Position numbers and translations under genes: made by a program | In this document: piece after piece, positions 7,750 through 13,108 of the stretch | Layout of the letters: every line of letters starts with the position of its first letter | Numbering within the stretch: position 1 is the stretch's first letter | Source: Spirochaetota bacterium | GTDB lineage: Bacteria; Spirochaetota; Spirochaetia; Treponematales; UBA12059 | Reading direction: 5' to 3' | Length of the DNA stretch: 13,250 nt | Assembly (NCBI GenBank): GCA_022709445.1 | Contig: JAKLIU010000028.1 | Span: 1 to 13,250 of the forward strand | The notes under the pieces: generated by a model | What the model was told of the DNA's origin: nothing | The model's input: only the letters and a program-made list of their open reading frames with translations | Database searches by the model: none

Positions 7750-9148
7750 GGCGGCCCCCGAACGCGAGTTCCAGTCCGGGGATCCCGTTCTTCCTCACGA
7801 TGAACGCCACGGTGTCCCCCCGGTCCAGGCGGGTCTGTCCCTTTGGGACGACCAGCCGGTCGCCCTTGACCGCGTAGGCCACAAGGGCGCCCTTGGGCAG
7901 GCTCAGGTCGACCAGCTTCTTGCCTGCGGCTGGAGAATCCGTTCCCACCGTGAGCTCGACGATCTCCACGTCATCCTCGAAGAATCCGTGTATGGTCCGG
8001 ATGTGCGCCTTGCGGACCAGCTCCAGCACCGTGGCCGCGACCACGCTCTTGACGCTGACCAGCGCATCGACGTCCAGGATCGAATTCAGCGTCTGGTACC
8101 GGTCGTTCAGGGTGATCGCCGCGCTCTTGGCCGCGCCCAGGTTCTTGGCGAGCTGGGCGGTGAGCACGTTGTAGGTCTGGGATTCGGTGGCGCACACCAC
8201 GAGGTCCGCCTTGCCGACGCCGGCCTGCTCCAGGAAGCCTTCCGCCGAAGAATCGCCGTGGATGGTCTCGATGCCCTGGAAGGACCTGGCAAAGCGCTTG
8301 CCGGCCTCCCGGGAGGCGTCGATGAAGGTGATGCGCCGCTTGCCCCGGAACAACCCCTTGAGGGCCCCGACCACGCCGGAGGCGCTCCCGGAGTCCGTGA
8401 GCACCAGGTCCCGGATCAGGCGCTCGCTGATCTTGGTCGCGCCTATGACCAGGACGCGGCGGGAGGCCTTCCGGACGCCGGCGACCGGTCCCAGCAGCGC
8501 GTCCAGGTCCTCGGGCGCGCCGAGCAGGTACAGGCGGTCACCCGGCTCGATCCCATAATCGCCGGTGGGTATGTCCAGGGCCCCGTCCCGGATCACGGCC
8601 GCCAGGAGGAAATCCCGGTCGGCCGCCGACCGGATTTCCCGCAGGGATTTTCCCAGGAATCCGGGAGCCTTTTCCGCCTCGATGAACCGCAGCTGCAGTC
8701 GGCCGTCATGAAGGGGCACCACGTCCTCGGCGAAGCCCTCGTCCACGATCCTCGCCACGGTGTCCGCGGTCTCGATCGCGGGGTTGATCAGGACGTCCAG
8801 GCCCAAAGCCTTGCGCTGGGCCCGGGAAAGGTCGGAGTAGAAGGAGTTGTCCACGCGGGCCACGGTCCGTATGCCCTTGGCCTCCACGGCGACCAGGCCG
8901 CAGGACACGATGTTGACCTCGTCGGACCCGGTCAGCGCCAGGAACCAGGTGGCGCCGGCCACCCCGGCCTCGCGCAGCACCTCCGGCCTGCTCCCGTCGT
9001 CGTTGATGACCAGGCAGTCAAGCTCGTTGGAGGCCACCTTGGCGGCCTCGGCATCCTTCTCTATGAGGACCACGTCGCGTTTCTCGTCGATCAGTTCCCG
9101 CGCTATGTGCAGGCCGATCATCCCGCCGCCGACTATCACGATCTTCAT
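7739..9148 (-). CDS. trkA: Trk potassium uptake regulatory subunit (two RCK domains)
   Basis: 469 residues from the ATG at 9146-9148. Two Rossmann-type RCK halves are visible. The first begins MKIVIVGGGMIG, with the G7-x-G9-x2-G12 nucleotide loop and E30 at the end of the second strand. The second begins near residue 230 with VLVIGATKIS, where the glycine loop is degraded (a single Gly at 236). Each is followed by a TrkA-C-like region. The protein forms the cytoplasmic nucleotide-binding ring that gates TrkH. The frame stays open for 38 more codons upstream, but homology begins at MKIVIVGGG, so I reject the longer form. No ribosome site precedes this ATG, while a -10-like TATAGT lies eight bases away, so the mRNA may be leaderless. 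The stop overlaps the trkH start. Confidence 0.93.
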   Translation of the reverse strand: MKIVIVGGGMIGLHIARELIDEKRDVVLIEKDAEAAKVASNELDCLVINDDGSRPEVLREAGVAGATWFLALTGSDEVNIVSCGLVAVEAKGIRTVARVDNSFYSDLSRAQRKALGLDVLINPAIETADTVARIVDEGFAEDVVPLHDGRLQLRFIEAEKAPGFLGKSLREIRSAADRDFLLAAVIRDGALDIPTGDYGIEPGDRLYLLGAPEDLDALLGPVAGVRKASRRVLVIGATKISERLIRDLVLTDSGSASGVVGALKGLFRGKRRITFIDASREAGKRFARSFQGIETIHGDSSAEGFLEQAGVGKADLVVCATESQTYNVLTAQLAKNLGAAKSAAITLNDRYQTLNSILDVDALVSVKSVVAATVLELVRKAHIRTIHGFFEDDVEIVELTVGTDSPAAGKKLVDLSLPKGALVAYAVKGDRLVVPKGQTRLDRGDTVAFIVRKNGIPGLELAFGGRLGD

Positions 9149-9155
9149 GCCGGCC

Positions 9156-9161
9156 ACTATA
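9156..9161 (-). promoter_or_regulatory. -10-like box immediately before trkA
   Basis: TATAGT on the minus strand ends seven bases before the trkA ATG, which would place the transcript start at or next to the A of ATG. No good -35 is seen 16-18 bases further upstream (TCGCAC at 17). It supports a leaderless transcript if real. Confidence 0.35.
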
Positions 9162-9219
9162 CCGCAAATCGGGCACGCGTGCGAGAGGCCGGCGATCAGA
9201 CCGCCTACGATCGTCCTCC

Positions 9220-9239
9220 GCGGCCGTCGGATCGGCCGC
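9220..9239. repeat. Inverted repeat in the divergent trkA/HNH gene spacer
   Basis: GCGGCCG and CGGCCGC, seven bases each, separated by six (TCGGAT). It lies between the promoter-like boxes of the two divergent genes, a natural place for an operator. GC-rich words of this kind are common here, so function is uncertain. The rest of the 9149-9372 spacer holds only the two promoter-like boxes and the HNH ribosome site. Confidence 0.4.
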
Positions 9240-9261
9240 ATCAATCCCGCGCCGGCCGACA

Positions 9262-9270
9262 TGCTACAAT
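9262..9270 (+). promoter_or_regulatory. Extended -10 promoter candidate for the HNH gene
   Basis: TGCTACAAT carries the TGn extension directly before a TACAAT -10 box (9265-9270; five of six consensus positions). No convincing -35 is seen, which is usual for extended -10 promoters. A start near 9277 would give a leader of about 95 bases. Confidence 0.45.
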
Positions 9271-9372
9271 AGTTCGATTGCTGACGAGAATTCCTTCGGC
9301 AAAGGATCTTTTTCGATCGAGCGGCTCGCTTCTCGAGTCGAACCCGGAAGCGGCAAGGGCAGGAGGGAAAGC

Positions 9373-10533
9373 ATGACGGGCATCGGTACGTCCATCACCG
9401 CGGGGCTGCCGGATTCATCCAGGGTGGATGTCGGCGTGTTCGCCAGACTGCTCGACAGCCGGACAAACAGCTACAAGTTCTTCTTCCTGCTTGCCTTGCT
9501 TGACCGCATCGAGGGAAGAAGCGCCTCCGGGGAACAAAGCCCGGATCTCGACCGTCCGGTACCGATTCGCGATCTCTTGGCGCACATGATCGTGGCTGCA
9601 TGGTTTCCCCATGGCTTTTGCAGGCTTTCCCTTGGGCTCCAGGACAGGTTGCAAGACGCGGTGGATGCGATCCCCTGGGGTCCTGTCAAAGGCTCGTGGA
9701 TCACGGCAGGCGGTGATGAATGGAGGCGACTCCATGGGCGGGCCATCAGGAGCGCCGAACCGGAGAAGCTGTCACGCTATGTCCCGTACAGGCTCATCCG
9801 TCCATTCTTTTCAAAAGAAACGCTCGGTGTTCCCGATGGCAAGGTGAATTCGCTCGTGGCGAAACTGGCTGACGGAATGTTCGATTCCAGGAAACCGCTG
9901 TACATGTTCACCACGGACAGGGAAAGCCTCGTCCTGCACCATGACTGGATCGGATACCTGGCGCAGAACGGTCCGATCGTACGGGGATGGCTCCTTTTCC
10001 GGCTCGCCGAGTATCTCCAGTCCAGGAATCCCACGGTACCCGGGATAATAGACAAACTGATCCCCCCACTATCGCGTTCGTCGCTCGCCACGCACACAGC
10101 GTGGTGGAAAGCCGCCCTCCCCGGATTGGGCCGCAAGGCCGTCTGCATCTATTCCGGATCGGCTTTGTCCCTTGATGACCTCTCCATGGACCATCACCTG
10201 CCGTGGAGCTTCGTGGCTCACGATCGCGCATGGAACATCGTCCCCGTTCCGGGCCGGGTCAACTCGAGCAAGTCCGATTGCATCCCGGCCGATCGCTATA
10301 CCGTGCCCTTGGCGGAACTCCAGCACGGGGCCTTGGCGGCACTGCATGGCTTGTGGCCGGAGGGCCGGTGGGTCAAAGCCGCGGAGCCGTTCATGTCGGA
10401 TCTGGGGCTGGGCAAGGATGCGATTCTCGACAGCCGGAAACTGCTCGCGGCCTACAATGAGGTACTGCCCCTGGCCAAGGCCAATGCAGGTCGATTGGGG
10501 TTCGCGCTCGGCTGGGAGTACCCTTCTTGTTGA
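9373..10533 (+). CDS. HNH endonuclease-domain protein, orphan
   Basis: 386 residues, ATG preceded by a strong AGGAGGG (9361-9367). The C-terminal half has an HNH core: D273-H274-H275 (MDHHLPWSF), H283-D284, W287-N288 (AWNIVP), and N297-S-S-K300-S-D302. The zinc-type relatives have CxxC pairs around this core; here the first reads CIYSG (only C258 remains) and the second is VPGRVN, so no structural zinc site is expected. The N-terminus has NSYKFFFLLALLD, a segment I associate with HNH proteins of this sort, and DLLAHMIVAAWFP. DNA cleavage is inferred, not shown. It is flanked by no methylase or other defence gene. Third-codon positions look more AT-rich than in neighbouring genes, and it lies beside a rearranged tRNA locus, both suggesting acquisition by transfer. 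It could be a lone defence nuclease or a remnant of a larger element. Confidence 0.8.
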   Translation: MTGIGTSITAGLPDSSRVDVGVFARLLDSRTNSYKFFFLLALLDRIEGRSASGEQSPDLDRPVPIRDLLAHMIVAAWFPHGFCRLSLGLQDRLQDAVDAIPWGPVKGSWITAGGDEWRRLHGRAIRSAEPEKLSRYVPYRLIRPFFSKETLGVPDGKVNSLVAKLADGMFDSRKPLYMFTTDRESLVLHHDWIGYLAQNGPIVRGWLLFRLAEYLQSRNPTVPGIIDKLIPPLSRSSLATHTAWWKAALPGLGRKAVCIYSGSALSLDDLSMDHHLPWSFVAHDRAWNIVPVPGRVNSSKSDCIPADRYTVPLAELQHGALAALHGLWPEGRWVKAAEPFMSDLGLGKDAILDSRKLLAAYNEVLPLAKANAGRLGFALGWEYPSC

Positions 10534-10541
10534 TCAGGTCA

Positions 10542-10577
10542 CGGCCGTTGTTCCTGACGTGCAGGTGTCAACGGCCG
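10542..10577 (+). terminator. Hairpin just after the HNH gene
   Basis: CGGCCGTTG (10542-10550) pairs perfectly with CAACGGCCG (10569-10577). Inside the loop CCTG/CAGG can add a second stem. It starts nine bases after the HNH stop codon, where a 3' hairpin would be expected, but no T-tract follows, so it may stabilise the transcript end rather than terminate it. Confidence 0.4.
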
Positions 10578-10720
10578 AAGCGGCGCAGGCCGGAAGGTGC
10601 ATGGCGCTTCCCGGCATCAGGGAGCCAGCCGCCCCGGGTTTGGCAGGGATCCGCCAGGGTGAGTCCTGCGCTCGCTCCGGTGTCGCGCTGCGCGCGAATT
10701 GGCAAGGAACCGTTCATCGT

Positions 10721-10737
10721 GCCCGCTGAAAGCGGGC
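10721..10737. repeat. Small perfect hairpin
   Basis: GCCCGCT and AGCGGGC with a three-base loop. No T-tract on either side. It directly precedes the left tRNA-end/terminator module. Confidence 0.45.
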
Positions 10738-10746
10738 GGCCAGGCA

Positions 10747-10824
10747 GGTCCAGCAGGGCCCTTGTTTAAAAACCCCGACTCGCCGGAAGGCGAATCGGGG
10801 TTTTCTCCGGTGCTGCTGGACTTG
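10747..10824. repeat. Left tRNA-end / terminator / inverted tRNA-end module
   Basis: The plus strand has GTCCAGCAGGGCCC (10748-10761), identical to the last bases of the tRNA-Ile gene at 11008-11021 read on the minus strand. A terminator hairpin (10767-10804) follows, then CTGCTGGACTTG (10813-10824), identical to 11013-11024 inside the tRNA gene exactly 200 bases away. The two arms are near-complementary and would extend the terminator stem. It is a degraded copy of the arrangement at 10945-11028. Confidence 0.7.
10767..10804 (-). terminator. Rho-independent terminator without an upstream gene
   Basis: Arms AAAACCCCGA-c-TCGCC and GGCGA-a-TCGGGGTTTT around a GGAA loop. Read on the minus strand the odd pair is a U-G wobble and the stem is complete; on the plus strand it is a C-A mismatch. 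This favours minus-strand use, like the tRNA terminator. The A and T tracts on both sides still allow bidirectional action. On the minus strand the only thing upstream is a fragment of tRNA 3' end, so it may be what remains of a lost tRNA gene. It could stop HNH-gene transcripts too. Confidence 0.7.
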
Positions 10825-10876
10825 GCTTACGGGCTCGTGCATCGTGCCCTCGCCCTCCAGCCCGCCTCGCCTGCTC

Positions 10877-10896
10877 GTGCGTCGTCCATGACGCAC
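10877..10896. repeat. Hairpin, 7-base arms
   Basis: GTGCGTC and GACGCAC separated by GTCCAT. No T-tract. It sits one base before the next, longer hairpin. Confidence 0.45.
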
Positions 10897-10897
10897 G

Positions 10898-10934
10898 CCC
10901 TGAATAAGCCTACGCGAGCTCGGCTTATTCAGGG
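10898..10934. repeat. Perfect 13-base inverted repeat
   Basis: CCCTGAATAAGCC (10898-10910) and GGCTTATTCAGGG (10922-10934) with an 11-base spacer containing GAGCTC. It is too AT-rich in the middle to be a chance GC word. No T-tract follows on either strand, so a terminator is unlikely. It could be a protein-binding site, a recombination site or a structured RNA element. Confidence 0.6.
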
Positions 10935-10944
10935 ATGCAGGCTC

Positions 10945-11028
10945 GGTTCAAGTCCAGCAGGGCCCCAATCAAAAAGCCGTCCCGCCTTGAAGGCGGAACG
11001 GCTTTTTGGGCCCTGCTGGACTTGAACC
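10945..11028. repeat. Long inverted repeat built from the tRNA-Ile 3' end around its terminator
   Basis: The 21 bases at 10945-10965 are the exact reverse complement of 11008-11028, which is the acceptor 3' strand plus most of the T arm of the tRNA-Ile gene. Between them lies the terminator hairpin (10971-11006). The left copy is not part of a whole tRNA: bases before 10945 cannot form the T-stem, anticodon arm or D arm. Transcripts running past the terminator would carry a perfect antisense of the tRNA 3' end. Confidence 0.85.
10971..11006 (-). terminator. Rho-independent terminator of tRNA-Ile
   Basis: Arms AAAAAGCCGT-c-CCGCC and GGCGG-a-ACGGCTTTTT with a five-base loop. On the minus strand the odd position pairs as U-G, so the stem is complete and ends in a T-run directly downstream of the tRNA. 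The terminator begins right at the tRNA discriminator base, leaving no room for an encoded CCA or a trailer. Confidence 0.85.
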
Positions 11029-11080
11029 AGCGACCTACGGATTATGAGTCCGCAGCTCTAACCAACTGAGCTAAGGGCCC
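11007..11080 (-). tRNA. tRNA-Ile with anticodon CAT (lysidine type, reads AUA)
   Basis: 74 bases fold as a full cloverleaf: acceptor GGGCCCT/AGGGCCC, D arm GCTC-loop-GAGC, anticodon stem GCGGA/TCCGT (one G-T pair) with loop CTCATAA, variable AGGTC, T arm GCTGG-TTCAAGT-CCAGC, discriminator A. The anticodon (11044-11046 on the plus strand) is CAT, shared by Met tRNAs and by minor Ile tRNA. The body closely resembles E. coli tRNA-Ile2 (GGCCCCTTAGCTCAG start, GACTCATAATC anticodon arm, GGTCGCTGGTTCAAGTCCAG), not elongator or initiator Met. C34 would be changed to lysidine by TilS so that it reads AUA. CCA is not encoded. A good promoter lies upstream and a terminator abuts the 3' end. Confidence 0.93.
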
Positions 11081-11084
11081 GGGG

Positions 11085-11115
11085 TTGAACAAACATGGCA
11101 AGTGCGCGGTATTAT
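11085..11115 (+). promoter_or_regulatory. Possible divergent promoter for the signalling gene
   Basis: TTGAAC (11085-11090), 19 bases, TATTAT (11110-11115). The spacing is long, and the -10 overlaps the tRNA promoter on the other strand, so the two would compete. Nothing better is visible in the 164 bases between the tRNA and the next gene. Confidence 0.25.
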
Positions 11116-11139
11116 CTATATTGAGGGGAAAAAAGTCAA
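11111..11139 (-). promoter_or_regulatory. Promoter of tRNA-Ile
   Basis: On the minus strand TTGACT (11134-11139), exactly 17 bases, then GATAAT (11111-11116); five of six matches in each box. Transcription would start near 11104, giving a leader of about 24 bases before the tRNA 5' end. Confidence 0.75.
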
Positions 11140-11244
11140 TCGAGCGGACTTTGGCGCCGATCATTCGGTAGAGGGTCCGGGGTCCGCCCGCCGGCAGGCT
11201 CCCTCGATCCGGCCAGTCCCGTTCCCAGAGGAAGGATTCTCCCG

Positions 11245-12573
11245 ATGCGCAAAGTACCGGTCATATCCAGCGATTCCAAGCTCAATGAATTCATCAAGTC
11301 CCAGTGCGCGGTGTTCGGGAACGAGTTCTCCCCGGTCTTCATGACGCAGAAGGAAGAGGTGACCGCCTTCCTCAAGTACGAGCTGCCGGAGATCAAGATC
11401 GTGTACTTCTCGGATCCGGGAGTCGACGCCGCGGGCATCATGGAGGAGATCCGCAAGGATCCCTGGCTGTACTACGGCGGGGTGGTGGCCATCCACGACA
11501 ACATGGAGGAGAAGGAGCTGCTGGACGCGATGACGGGCCAGAACCTCATCGCGGTGCTCAGGAAGCGCGAGGTGGAACGCGGCTTCATCCGCCTGCTCAA
11601 GATACTCAGGCAGAACAAGCAGATCCTCTTCCAGCGCGGCATCCAGCAGCACCTGATCAAGAACATCGCGGGCTCCTTCGTCATCGACAACGACCCCCTC
11701 GACATAACCACGTACTCGAACCTGGTCACCAACTACCTGTTCAACGCCAACCTGATCAACGAGGACGGGCGCGAGAAGCTCCACGTCGCCCTCCTGGAGC
11801 TCCTCATCAACGCGATAGAGCACGGCAACTGCCGCATCAGCTACGACGAGAAGACCGCATGGCTCGAGGGCAACGGCGACATCATGGACCTGATCCGGGA
11901 GAAGAACAAGGCGCCCGACGTCCGCGCCCGCAAGGTGTACTTCACCTACACCATAACGCCCGACTGGAGCCGCTTCACGGTCCGCGACGAAGGCGACGGC
12001 TTCGACTGGCGCACGAGGCTGGCCGCCAAGCGCGACCAGCCGGAACTGCACGGCATGGGCATGAAGATGGCCGAGCTGTACGTCCAGCGGCTGGCGTACA
12101 ACGACAAGGGCAATGAAGTCTCCTTCGAAGTGGAGCACCAGCGCAACGCGTCCAACACCATCCCCGCCATCTTCGACCTGTCCCAGGAAATGACCTTCCA
12201 GGACGGCCAGTACGTCTGCTCCGAGGGCGAGGAATCGGACTACCTCTACTACATCGTGTCCGGAACCCTCTTCGTCTATTCCAAGGGCAAGCTGGTGTCC
12301 GCCCTCACGCCTGACGACATGTTCATGGGCGAGATGAGCTTCCTGCTTTCCAATCGCCGCTCAGCCACGGTGCTGTCCAAGGGCAAGAGCGTGCTGATAC
12401 GCATCTCAAAGCAGGATTTCGTCAACCTGATCAAGGACAACCCGCACTACGGCATCTTCCTGGCGCGCCTCCTGGCCCAGCGGCTGGCCAAGCTCAACCT
12501 GCGCATGTCGCGGCTCAACACCGAATACCTGCGGGTCAAGAAGGAGCTGGACGAGGAGCGGGCCGAGGGCTGA
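11245..12573 (+). CDS. Receiver-like / RsbW-type ATPase / cyclic-nucleotide-binding signalling protein
   Basis: 442 residues, soluble, no signal peptide. Residues 1-115 look like a response-regulator fold: strand VPVISSD (D10), IKIVYFSD (D57 at the phospho-acceptor position), VVAIHD, and NLIAVLRK. Residues 150-300 form a GHKL/HATPase domain of the anti-sigma (RsbW) type: N-box ELLINAIEHGN (E185, N189), G1 DEGDGFDW (D248, G250, G252) and G2 HGMGM (269-273). No phospho-acceptor His domain is seen. Residues 313-420 form a CAP-like cNMP domain with its phosphate cassette: F360, G362-E363, R372-S373-A374-T375. A short helical tail follows. ATG at 11245 has GAGGAAGGA upstream. It probably switches a partner protein in response to a nucleotide and perhaps phosphorylation. 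No sigma factor or anti-anti-sigma gene adjoins it. I link such fusions to spirochaetes, but no symbol is justified. Confidence 0.85.
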   Translation: MRKVPVISSDSKLNEFIKSQCAVFGNEFSPVFMTQKEEVTAFLKYELPEIKIVYFSDPGVDAAGIMEEIRKDPWLYYGGVVAIHDNMEEKELLDAMTGQNLIAVLRKREVERGFIRLLKILRQNKQILFQRGIQQHLIKNIAGSFVIDNDPLDITTYSNLVTNYLFNANLINEDGREKLHVALLELLINAIEHGNCRISYDEKTAWLEGNGDIMDLIREKNKAPDVRARKVYFTYTITPDWSRFTVRDEGDGFDWRTRLAAKRDQPELHGMGMKMAELYVQRLAYNDKGNEVSFEVEHQRNASNTIPAIFDLSQEMTFQDGQYVCSEGEESDYLYYIVSGTLFVYSKGKLVSALTPDDMFMGEMSFLLSNRRSATVLSKGKSVLIRISKQDFVNLIKDNPHYGIFLARLLAQRLAKLNLRMSRLNTEYLRVKKELDEERAEG

Positions 12574-12591
12574 CGCCGGCGGCGTTCAGCC
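12568..12591. terminator. Hairpin shared by two convergent genes
   Basis: GGCTGA-CGCC (12568-12577) pairs with GGCGTTCAGCC (12581-12591) with one bulged base and a three-base loop. It contains the stop codons of both convergent genes. There is no T-tract, so termination is only possible, not clear. Confidence 0.35.
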
Positions 12592-13074
12592 GGAGACGTA
12601 AGCCGCCAGGTTGCGCTCGATGTAGGACAGGTGCGTGGCCGCGTGGTCGCGATACAGGACCAGGACGTCCGTCAGGAGCATCCTGCCGCGCACGGGGTGG
12701 ATGATGGCGTACGTCGACCAATCCGCCTCCGCCATCGGCCTGAACCCGTCCGCCATCGCCGCCCGTACGGACTCCGCCAGGTTGAGGCAGGTGCGGCCGT
12801 CCATCATCTCGTAGCGCAGGCGCTCCTTCCACCGGGTCTCCTGCCACACCGGGATGGTGCTGTCCGGTTCGGCCACGGCCACGCGCGCCCGATACCACAG
12901 CATCATGTCGGCGTCCAGGAGATGCACCAGGTGGTCGTTGATCGACCAGGCATCCACGGGTTCGTCGGGCACGTAGCTCATGGCCTCCAGGCTGATTTCC
13001 TCCAGCGCGGCCTTGACCGGCCCGTAGGCCCTGGCGAACTCGTCTATCAGCTTCAGGTTTTCCTTGGCGCTCAT
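12586..13074 (-). CDS. DinB-family protein
   Basis: 162 residues, typical of DinB/YfiT-like four-helix proteins. The metal-binding His set is visible: H48 in WSINDHLVHLLDAD and the H144-x3-H148 pair in YRDHAATHLSYIERNL near the C-terminus. DinB-like proteins bind a divalent metal. Some are thiol (bacillithiol or mycothiol) transferases, but most have no known reaction. A start four codons upstream is possible. I prefer ATG at 13072-13074 because GGAGG lies five bases before it, whereas the upstream ATG is part of that ribosome site. It converges on the signalling gene with 12 bases between stop codons and follows the partial gene at the right edge by 34 bases, so those two may be co-transcribed. 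Confidence 0.8.
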   Translation of the reverse strand: MSAKENLKLIDEFARAYGPVKAALEEISLEAMSYVPDEPVDAWSINDHLVHLLDADMMLWYRARVAVAEPDSTIPVWQETRWKERLRYEMMDGRTCLNLAESVRAAMADGFRPMAEADWSTYAIIHPVRGRMLLTDVLVLYRDHAATHLSYIERNLAAYVSG

Positions 13075-13079
13075 CGTTT

Positions 13080-13084
13080 CCTCC
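13080..13084 (-). promoter_or_regulatory. Ribosome binding site deciding the DinB start
   Basis: GGAGG five bases before ATG 13074. The alternative ATG at 13084-13086 overlaps this site, and GGAAGG upstream of it is too close (two to three bases) to serve it well. Confidence 0.65.
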
Positions 13085-13108
13085 ATGACCTTCCGGTATC
13101 GCTTTCCT

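Larger units (their letters stand above)
10534..10944. other. Gene-free stretch rich in hairpins
   Basis: No credible coding frame is seen; short open frames here have no plausible starts or domains. The stretch carries at least five separate inverted repeats and one short tRNA-end/terminator module, listed individually. Short direct repeats also occur: CATCGTGCCC at about 10714 and 10839, and GCTCGTGC at about 10832 and 10873. Together these suggest repeated small duplications or the wreck of an inserted element. There is no integrase or transposase fragment that I can recognise. Confidence 0.6.

Noticed and set aside
5221..7803. Plus-strand open frame of 860 codons opposite the radical SAM and trkH genes
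   Set aside because: Mirror of GC-rich minus-strand genes that have intact catalytic and pore motifs. Length alone is not evidence at this base composition.
9149..9262. A 38-residue N-terminal extension of TrkA
   Set aside because: The Rossmann domain starts at MKIVIVGGG, the extra residues (Arg/Pro/Cys-rich) do not fit the family, and the promoter-like box lies inside it.
9325..9360. A tRNA T-arm-like word (GTCGAACCCGG) before the HNH gene
   Set aside because: The flanking bases cannot form the T-stem or acceptor stem; chance match.
7559..9376. Plus-strand open frame of 605 codons opposite trkA
   Set aside because: Same reason; it also runs through the divergent promoter spacer.
10890..10966. 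A second, plus-strand tRNA gene ending at 10965
   Set aside because: The 3' acceptor/T-arm sequence is present but the T-stem partner, anticodon arm, D arm and 5' acceptor strand are not. It is only a copy of the tRNA end.
10534..11006. CRISPR-like array
   Set aside because: The repeats are inverted, irregular in spacing and only two copies each; no cas gene is nearby.
10813..11024. attL/attR pair of an integrative element at the tRNA
   Set aside because: The direct repeat is only 12 bases, the enclosed DNA is about 200 bases, and no integrase or excisionase is present. An old, deleted element remains possible, but I do not claim attachment sites.
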